This document shows, piece after piece, positions 7,879 through 11,917 of a stretch of DNA of 11,917 nt. The notes under the pieces were generated by a model. The model was not told the DNA's origin and ran no database searches. It worked only from the letters and a program-made list of their open reading frames with translations. The translations under genes were made by a program, and so were the position numbers. The number at the start of each line of letters is the position of its first letter. Position 1 is the first letter of the stretch. The DNA is taken from NCBI GenBank assembly GCA_013205415.1, contig JABMMY010000360.1:1-11917 (forward strand). Reading direction: 5' to 3'. This DNA comes from Deltaproteobacteria bacterium (GTDB taxonomy: Bacteria; Bdellovibrionota; FAC87; UBA2466).

Positions 7879-8342
7879 TTTAGAAGCTCCTTTAAGACCT
7901 TGATGTCCTCAATGTCCTGTGGCCGGCCAGATTTTTTCTTCATGTTTATCAGATCCTCCACGGCGAGAACTTTGAGCGTGGAAGGTCCCATTTTCTTGTT
8001 TACGGTCTTCATGTCACTTAGGTCATGAGTCAAGATGATGTCGATAACTTCCAGAGGATTTGTGGGATTGTAAAAGCTCCAGGCGATCAGGTTTCTTCGC
8101 GAGATGTACTCATTTTTGAAAGCAAAAACCTCATTTGCCGTAACGGGGAGGCGCGGAAGAAACCCCAGGCCTTTTAGGCAGGTCTCCACGGACTTAAAAA
8201 ACCCGGCCGTGTGTTTAATGACAATATCAATGTTGATGGTGCCTCTGGGCGCTCCATGAAGGGCGACAGCCACCCCGCCGACAATCGCGTAGGGGATTTT
8301 TTGTTGATTTAGACCCTTAACAAGACGCTCAAGTAGAGACAT
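7875..8342 (-). CDS. nucleotidyltransferase-fold protein (AbiEii/MNT-like), putative TA component
   Basis: A 155-residue protein with the minimal nucleotidyltransferase fold. IVGGVAVALHG (21-31, counting from this start) is the glycine signature, PRGTINIDIVI (32-42) is the position of the DxD metal motif, VIDIIL (99-104) supplies the third acidic strand, and AVEDLINMKKKSGRPQDIEDI (127-147) is the usual C-terminal signature of AbiEii-like and DUF6036-type families. The first Asp of DxD is Asn (codon AAC), so metal binding may be weakened. I chose the ATG at 8342 because AAGG at 8351-8348 lies five bases before it; the in-frame GTG at 8348 would have no SD spacing. It overlaps the downstream RHH gene by four bases. 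Its promoter lies in a 42-bp palindrome. Homologues act as toxins (AbiEii) or as antitoxins (MNT of MNT-HEPN pairs); which applies here is open. Sampled GC is near 60%, well above the left half of the window. Confidence 0.78.
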   Translation of the reverse strand: MSLLERLVKGLNQQKIPYAIVGGVAVALHGAPRGTINIDIVIKHTAGFFKSVETCLKGLGFLPRLPVTANEVFAFKNEYISRRNLIAWSFYNPTNPLEVIDIILTHDLSDMKTVNKKMGPSTLKVLAVEDLINMKKKSGRPQDIEDIKVLKELLK

Positions 8343-8382
8343 AATCACCTTGGTATATACTAGTATATACCGAGGTGATTAT
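8341..8382. repeat. 42-bp near-perfect palindrome, putative operator
   Basis: The sequence is symmetric about 8361/8362, with 20 of 21 base pairs matching; the only break is T8351 opposite G8372. The outer arms read ATAATCACC and GGTGATTAT, and the inner core is GGTATATAC-TA-GTATATACC. It covers the -10 element, the predicted transcription start, the SD and the first bases of the start codon of the nucleotidyltransferase-fold gene. This is the expected place for an autorepressor site, most simply for the ribbon-helix-helix protein encoded in the same operon. Confidence 0.8.
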
Positions 8383-8390
8383 TAGGGCAA
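8362..8390 (-). promoter_or_regulatory. sigma70-type promoter of the NTase/RHH operon
   Basis: Reading leftward, TTGCCC (8390-8385) is followed after 17 bases by TATACT (8367-8362). The spacing is ideal and the hexamers are close to TTGACA and TATAAT. Transcription would start near 8355, giving a leader of only about 13 bases that contains the AAGG ribosome-binding site. Confidence 0.65.
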
Positions 8391-8499
8391 GTGCACTCCG
8401 GTGCCGGAGCCGATGGTTGGCGGTAGTCATCAGTACTCAGCCCGCTGAATTTAGTAACTTTTAAGCCATTAATGATCCTAACCTTTCGTGACCCAACGC
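8383..8499. other. intergenic segment with GC-rich short hairpin
   Basis: This lies between the NTase/RHH promoter and the end of the ATPase gene. It contains a short inverted repeat, CTCCGG (8396-8401) and CCGGAG (8404-8409), with a two-base loop just upstream of the -35 box. No T tract follows on either strand, so it is not a convincing terminator. No gene is supported here. Confidence 0.4.
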
Positions 8500-9756
8500 T
8501 CAAAATATGGATTGAAAAGGCAGTACGATAAGCCTTTCGCCTAGAACAACCGGCACGGTTTTGCGACTCCCGAGAAAAATTCCCAACGAATGCTTCTCGG
8601 TGTTTAAAAAAGATCGTAGGGTGCGTGTGTCGTAGGGTTCGGGTCTTTCTTTATTGGAGTAGTAAAGAGCGAGTATGGCTTTTCCTTGTCTAAATATCCA
8701 CGGGATATTTCCCCCTTCTCGACTTCGATAAAAATGCCAAGTAGGCGCAGGAGATAATAATGACAGCTGTGACCGAAACTCCTGCCCTATTAAGCAACGC
8801 ATTTCTGTTTCACCAGGCTCGGTACCCTCTTGAAGTCCTACAGCATTATTTCTAAGGGCGATATCTTTCCATTCCGTGCGTAGTTTTCGAACCGACTTCT
8901 TCGCTAGCACATAGGGCGGAATTCGATCAATAACGCACAGGATCTCTAAAGCGCGAAGAAGCTGTGTAGCTTGCAAAGGTCTAATTCCCGCTCTGTCTGC
9001 AAGAATCGTTGCCGAAGATTCTTGCCCTTGATCCAAAGCAAGTGCGCGCAAAAATGCGTGACCCTGCCGTAAGGAAAGATGGGAAAGTTTTGGCTCTACG
9101 AGTGGCACATCTCGAGCAATGAGTGTATCGAAATAGGAGCGAAACCATGCCTGTCGTTTGAGCGGCTCACGCGTAAATCCAGGGATGGGGATTCCTCCTT
9201 GAGCATAATACCGATTGAGATCCTTTAAAGACGCTGACCGATTTGACGCAAACAGCGTTTCGATGAGAGTTGAAGTGCTTATTTTTCTATTATCCATTAA
9301 TTCTTTAAAGCAGGTCGCCAAAAACGTCGAAGGTTCTTCGTCTCTTGCTTCGGCAAAAGAAAAAGGCAATAATTCATGCGTTAAAATTCTTCCAGTCAGC
9401 GATTCATAAATGTCTTTTCTTGAAGTAAACCTAATAGAACCTGTGAGCAAAAATCTGCCCGGTGTTCGCTTTGTGCCTACTTGCGTTTTGATCACAGGGA
9501 AAAGCCAAGCGCCCTTCTGCACTTCGTCAATACAAAGAAGACCTTTGCGCTCACAAAATTCCTTCGGAGAGAGTCGGGAGCTTTCTCGCTGCGCTTCATC
9601 GTCAAACGTAATATAGGTGCCGCCCAATTGTTTTGCGAGCGTTTGCGCTAGGGTTGTTTTCCCCACTTGCCGAAGACCATAAAGGGCGACAGCCGGCGAC
9701 CATTTCAATTCGGCCTGTATTTGGGTGCTTAACCAACGTTTTCGCGCGTGAGCCAT
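8500..9756 (-). CDS. AAA ATPase with DUF4143 domain
   Basis: A 418-residue cytoplasmic ATPase of the widespread bacterial/archaeal AAA + DUF4143 family, whose function is not established. The N-terminal AAA domain has Walker A GLRQVGKTT (27-35), an early acidic strand YITFDDE (48-54), Walker B LLCIDEVQ (73-80) and the sensor strand RFLLTGSIRF (101-110). HELLPFSFAEA (127-137) is the conserved segment after the AAA core. The DUF4143 region spans about 195-400, with YAQGGIPIPGF near its start. Length and motif order are normal, so it appears intact. The ATG at 9756 is the first start in an open frame; no SD is visible and a TATAAT lies three bases upstream. It is an isolated gene between two TA-like modules. 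Paralogous ATPases of this type often sit in variable regions. Sampled GC is about 50%, intermediate between its neighbours. Confidence 0.88.
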   Translation of the reverse strand: MAHARKRWLSTQIQAELKWSPAVALYGLRQVGKTTLAQTLAKQLGGTYITFDDEAQRESSRLSPKEFCERKGLLCIDEVQKGAWLFPVIKTQVGTKRTPGRFLLTGSIRFTSRKDIYESLTGRILTHELLPFSFAEARDEEPSTFLATCFKELMDNRKISTSTLIETLFASNRSASLKDLNRYYAQGGIPIPGFTREPLKRQAWFRSYFDTLIARDVPLVEPKLSHLSLRQGHAFLRALALDQGQESSATILADRAGIRPLQATQLLRALEILCVIDRIPPYVLAKKSVRKLRTEWKDIALRNNAVGLQEGTEPGETEMRCLIGQEFRSQLSLLSPAPTWHFYRSREGGNIPWIFRQGKAILALYYSNKERPEPYDTRTLRSFLNTEKHSLGIFLGSRKTVPVVLGERLIVLPFQSIF

Positions 9757-9759
9757 ACT

Positions 9760-9765
9760 ATTATA
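9760..9765 (-). promoter_or_regulatory. consensus -10 box upstream of the ATPase gene
   Basis: A perfect TATAAT reads leftward and ends three bases before the ATG at 9756. The best -35 candidate is TCTAAA (9787-9782) at 16-base spacing, matching three of six consensus positions. Initiation about seven bases downstream would fall within the first codons, so either the mRNA is leaderless or this box is not the main promoter. TACTAT-A-ATAGTA forms a local palindrome around it. Confidence 0.35.
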
Positions 9766-9810
9766 GTACCCGACATTTATGTTTAGATCTAGATGGAAAT
9801 GGCGGGTACT
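9765..9810. repeat. 46-bp imperfect palindrome upstream of the ATPase gene
   Basis: The outer arms AGTACCCGACATTT (9765-9778) and AAATGGCGGGTACT (9797-9810) are complementary at 13 of 14 positions. The interior, centred on TAGATCTA, adds five matching pairs, giving 18 of 23 overall. It begins at the -10 box and extends over the -35 region, so an operator for an unknown repressor is the simplest reading. Confidence 0.55.
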
Positions 9811-9920
9811 TAACCTTTACCCGTCCATTTCTTACGCCAATTCCCGAATCCTTTTCCAAAGCATAGCTTTTGGCACCAGGTAAATGCCAAGAAAAATGCT
9901 CCACGCATGATCTATGAAAC

Positions 9921-10202
9921 TCAAGCGACTCGTTTTGAAATAATTTTGTATTCGTATCCCAAAACTGACAACACACCTAGAAGTACATCGAAGGTAATCT
10001 TAGCAGTTCCTATTCCCGACTCAATCTGGGCGATTCTACCCTGGCTTACTTTCAGTTTCTTCGCCAAGGCCACCTGAGAGAGGCCCATTTCTTTACGTGC
10101 TGTAATAATAAGTTCGATCAGGCGTTGCTTTTCACGAACCTCTGCGGCGTTGAGTCCGAGTGACTTTGCAAGCTTTTCGGTACTCATTTCTTTCCAAGGC
10201 AT
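9921..10202 (-). CDS. higA: XRE-family HigA-type antitoxin
   Basis: A 93-residue helix-turn-helix protein. After an N-terminal segment (1-26), the XRE domain runs from about 27 to 82, with the DNA-reading helices in LSQVALAKKLKVSQGRIAQIE (41-61). C-terminal residues KIISKRVA are basic. HigA-type antitoxins bind their toxin and repress the shared promoter. The toxin gene lies 22 bases upstream on the same strand, the toxin-first order typical of higBA. AAGGAG (10215-10210), seven bases from the ATG at 10202, is a good SD and should favour antitoxin synthesis. A MazE- or RelB-type fold is ruled out by the clear XRE signature. The symbol is by family and gene order. Confidence 0.85.
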   Translation of the reverse strand: MPWKEMSTEKLAKSLGLNAAEVREKQRLIELIITARKEMGLSQVALAKKLKVSQGRIAQIESGIGTAKITFDVLLGVLSVLGYEYKIISKRVA

Positions 10203-10209
10203 ATCAGAT

Positions 10210-10215
10210 CTCCTT
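10210..10215 (-). promoter_or_regulatory. Shine-Dalgarno site of the HigA-type antitoxin
   Basis: AAGGAG reads leftward, seven bases before the ATG at 10202. It is far stronger than anything before the toxin start at 10536, consistent with antitoxin being made in excess. Confidence 0.7.
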
Positions 10216-10224
10216 CAATCTTTT

Positions 10225-10536
10225 TTAGATTAGGTCAACTTCTTCCTTAGGCAAATCCTGTCGCTTCTTTTTGATTGCATGAACCATATAAATTGCATCT
10301 CCTACTTTGATAAAATAAAAAAATCGAATCTGTCCGCTCCGATCTTTGAACCTAAGTTCATGAAGCCCTCGATGAATTCCAGCCAAGCTTCGACTCAAAG
10401 GCAATGAAAGCACCTTGCCTTGCTCCAATAACGAGTGGGCGTCAAAAAACTCCCCCTGCACCTCATTGGAACATTCATGAAGAAAGTCTTCTACGGGGCT
10501 TCTTCCTGATGTTGTTTTGTAGAAGCGAATCTTCAT
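10225..10536 (-). CDS. higB: HigB/Gp49-like toxin (RelE/ParE superfamily)
   Basis: A 103-residue protein of the phage Gp49-like (HigB, RelE/ParE superfamily) family, typically ribosome-dependent mRNA endonucleases. Family features are GRSPVEDFLHE (11-21) near the N-terminus, LSRSLAGIHRGLHELRFK (47-64), the strand GQIRFFYFIK (68-77) and YMVHAIKKKRQDLP (83-96), which matches the usual 'hxFxKKxxxxP' ending. Basic residues R62, K64, R66, R71 and K89-R92 are candidate RNA-contacting or catalytic residues by position. The stop codon is 22 bases before the XRE antitoxin start. No convincing SD precedes its ATG, and the promoter predicts an almost leaderless mRNA, so translation may be weak. It appears intact, though slightly short at the C-terminus. 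Confidence 0.85.
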   Translation of the reverse strand: MKIRFYKTTSGRSPVEDFLHECSNEVQGEFFDAHSLLEQGKVLSLPLSRSLAGIHRGLHELRFKDRSGQIRFFYFIKVGDAIYMVHAIKKKRQDLPKEEVDLI

Positions 10537-10544
10537 CCGAACTA

Positions 10545-10574
10545 AGTATAACTTATAGCTAATAATTAGTTCAA
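10545..10574 (-). promoter_or_regulatory. promoter of the higBA operon
   Basis: Reading leftward, TTGAAC (10574-10569) and TATACT (10550-10545) are separated by 18 bases. Initiation near 10538 would leave a leader of only a few bases before the toxin ATG at 10536. Confidence 0.55.
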
Positions 10575-10587
10575 GCTAATACTTATA
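10551..10587. repeat. repeated half-sites over the higBA promoter
   Basis: ACTTATA occurs at 10551-10557 and 10581-10587. AGCTAATA occurs at 10557-10564 and 10574-10581. CTAAT/ATTAG half-sites alternate in orientation at 10559, 10565 and 10576, forming ATTAG-N6-CTAAT (10565-10580) over the -35 box. This is a plausible set of binding sites for the HigA-type repressor. Confidence 0.45.
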
Positions 10588-10694
10588 AATCATTGAGTTC
10601 ATGGTTATTCTATGGGGTTTTATCGTGGACGCAGCTATGAATTCTTTTTAAACAGGTACGGATGAATACCGCTTTAGGTTGCGGGAGAGGTCTA

Positions 10695-11917
10695 TTAAAA
10701 CGCCTTTTGAATATCTATTACCGCTTCTCGTCCAGCTCCAGTCGAAATAAGATTGATTCTAGCTCCAGTGAATTCCTCGATAAACCTCAAATAGTTTTGC
10801 AGGTTTTTTGGAATCTCATTTATATTTCTAATGGCTGTTAAATCCTCGCTCCATCCTGGAAGAGTTTCATAAATGGGAGTGACCTTTTCTAGTATAGAAG
10901 AATCGGCTGGAATCGTATTAAGCCGATTTCCTTGATACTCATAAGCCGTACAGACCTTTAATTCGAACAGTCCCGATAGTACATCTGCCTTTGTAATGGC
11001 TAAATTTTTAATTCCAGAAACCTGTAGCGCATATTTCACAGCAACTAGATCTAACCATCCACAGCGACGAGGTCGTCCTGTGGTAGCCCCATATTCCGAT
11101 CCACTCTCTCTTAATTCGTCACCAAAAGCATCGGTAAGCTCTGTGGGGAAGGGCCCTTCACCTACCCTTGTGGAGTAAGCTTTAATCACTCCAATAAAGA
11201 GAGTGTCTTTAGGCACTCTAGCACCCAGTCCCAGCGCCGCTTGAGAAGGAAGAGTTTGCGAAGAGGTAACATAGGGATAGGTACCGTAATCCACATCTAA
11301 TAAAACACCCTGCGCCCCTTCGTATAAAATTTTCTTTCCCTCTTCAATCGACTGAAAAAGCTCAGCAGAAACATCTCGAATGAAGGGTTTTAATTGCTTT
11401 GCAATTCCCTGATATTTCGTCATGAAACTTTCCATGGAAACAGGACTCACTCCGTAGTATTCCTTTAGTAGAAAGTTTTTTTCTGCTAGATTTTCTTTGA
11501 GTTTTTCTTCGAAAACTTTTTCATTAAAGAGATCCGCAACTCTGAGTCCGCGTCTCGAAGCCCTATCTTCATAGGCTGGACCAATTCCTCTTTTAGTAGT
11601 TCCCAGTTTTCCAGATTTTTTATTCTCTCTAGCGGCATCTAAATGTTTGTGATAATCCACAATTAAATGGCAGCGATCACTTAAGTAAATTCTATTTTCT
11701 AAATCTTGAATTCCAGCCTCTCTTAAAATAGAGACCTCCTCAAGAAAGTTTTCAGGGTCTACGACCACTCCAGATCCGATAAAACATTTCGCATGAGGAT
11801 GAAGAATTCCTGAAGGGATTAAATGAAGAATTGTTTTTTTACCTTCAACAACTAAAGTATGACCTGCATTATTTCCACCTTGAAACCGAGCGACAATATC
11901 GGCCGCTGAGGTATAAT
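10695..11917 (-). CDS. purA: adenylosuccinate synthetase, N-terminus outside the window
   Basis: The frame stays open to the window edge and supplies 406 codons of about 430 expected; the first 24 or so residues, including the GTP P-loop, lie outside. PurA catalyses the GTP-dependent joining of IMP and aspartate, the first committed step to AMP. The edge-proximal part reads DIVARFQGGNNAGHTLVVEG, which includes the family NNAGHT motif. Further on are GTTKRGIGPAYEDRASRRG (IMP-binding loop), EGAQGVLLDVDYGTYPYVTSS, AYSTRVGEGPFPTEL, TTGRPRRCGWLDLVAVKYA and the guanine-binding TKADVLSG, then STGAGREAVI near the end. All expected segments are present and uninterrupted. The GTG at 11768 is internal and not the true start. 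No strong terminator is visible after the stop; higBA begins 158 bases further on in the same direction. Confidence 0.95.
   Translation of the reverse strand, partial: YTSAADIVARFQGGNNAGHTLVVEGKKTILHLIPSGILHPHAKCFIGSGVVVDPENFLEEVSILREAGIQDLENRIYLSDRCHLIVDYHKHLDAARENKKSGKLGTTKRGIGPAYEDRASRRGLRVADLFNEKVFEEKLKENLAEKNFLLKEYYGVSPVSMESFMTKYQGIAKQLKPFIRDVSAELFQSIEEGKKILYEGAQGVLLDVDYGTYPYVTSSQTLPSQAALGLGARVPKDTLFIGVIKAYSTRVGEGPFPTELTDAFGDELRESGSEYGATTGRPRRCGWLDLVAVKYALQVSGIKNLAITKADVLSGLFELKVCTAYEYQGNRLNTIPADSSILEKVTPIYETLPGWSEDLTAIRNINEIPKNLQNYLRFIEEFTGARINLISTGAGREAVIDIQKAF

Noticed and set aside
8361..8500. Open minus-strand frame of about 46 codons between the ATPase stop and the NTase/RHH promoter
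   Set aside because: No ATG or GTG start in frame, no ribosome-binding site, and it runs into the palindrome; probably chance in a GC-rich stretch.
9869..9891. Hairpin TTGGCA/TGCCAA with a 9-base loop downstream of higA, as a terminator
   Set aside because: Reading in the direction of higBA transcription, the stem is followed by AAGC rather than a T tract.
9761..9976. Minus-strand 71-codon frame overlapping the end of higA
   Set aside because: It overlaps a firm gene and a palindrome, and its composition does not resemble a folded protein.
10601..10651. Plus-strand 16-codon open frame in the gap between higB and purA
   Set aside because: Very short, no ribosome-binding site and no recognisable sequence.
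8383..10694. Integron cassette array, given the same-strand small genes and TA modules separated by imperfect palindromes
   Set aside because: I found no paired RYYYAAC and GTTRRRY core sites around the palindromes, and the palindromes lie at promoters rather than after stop codons.
1..11917. CRISPR array, tRNA, rRNA or insertion sequence
   Set aside because: No regularly spaced direct repeats, tRNA-like cloverleaf, rRNA segment or transposase reading frame was seen on either strand.

Overview
The window is bacterial, gene-dense and moderately AT-rich (about 40% GC in sampled lines of the left half). Short intergenic gaps, purine-rich Shine-Dalgarno sites, a secreted MORN-repeat protein and a prkA-yeaH-spoVR cluster suggest a Gram-negative bacterium. 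A Bdellovibrionota or other former deltaproteobacterial lineage is my best guess, but nothing here fixes the taxonomy.

Left part (51-7509, all + strand). Three contiguous genes encode a PrkA-type AAA+ kinase-family protein, a YeaH/YhbH (DUF444) protein with a VWA-like metal site, and a SpoVR/YcgB protein. The last two overlap by 4 bases, so this is one operon. These three families recur together in bacteria and are linked to stationary-phase, nitrogen-starvation and sporulation physiology. After a 112-base gap with a leader hairpin comes a 427-aa glutamate dehydrogenase, followed by a good stem-loop terminator candidate. Next is an exported 412-aa protein with about seven MORN-2 repeats and a calcium-loop-like C-terminal region.

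Middle (7549-10536, all - strand). This looks like an accessory islet of three separately promoted modules. (a) A nucleotidyltransferase-fold protein and a small ribbon-helix-helix protein overlap by 4 bases and are probably a toxin-antitoxin-like pair. A 42-bp almost perfect palindrome lies over their promoter and ribosome-binding site. (b) A AAA ATPase with a DUF4143 domain is preceded by a second, 46-bp imperfect palindrome. (c) A HigB/Gp49-type toxin and a HigA-type XRE antitoxin have their promoter embedded in repeated half-sites. GC content differs between modules (about 60% in sampled lines of a, about 50% in b, about 30% in one line of c), suggesting stepwise acquisition.

Right edge. 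purA (adenylosuccinate synthetase, - strand) runs off the end of the window and lacks its N-terminal P-loop region. The islet therefore sits between the MORN-repeat gene and a housekeeping purine gene.

The most interesting candidate is the NTase/RHH pair. The first Asp of the nucleotidyltransferase DxD motif reads Asn, and the operator-promoter architecture is very clear. No gap longer than 300 bases lacks a gene; the largest are 9757-9920 and 10537-10694.
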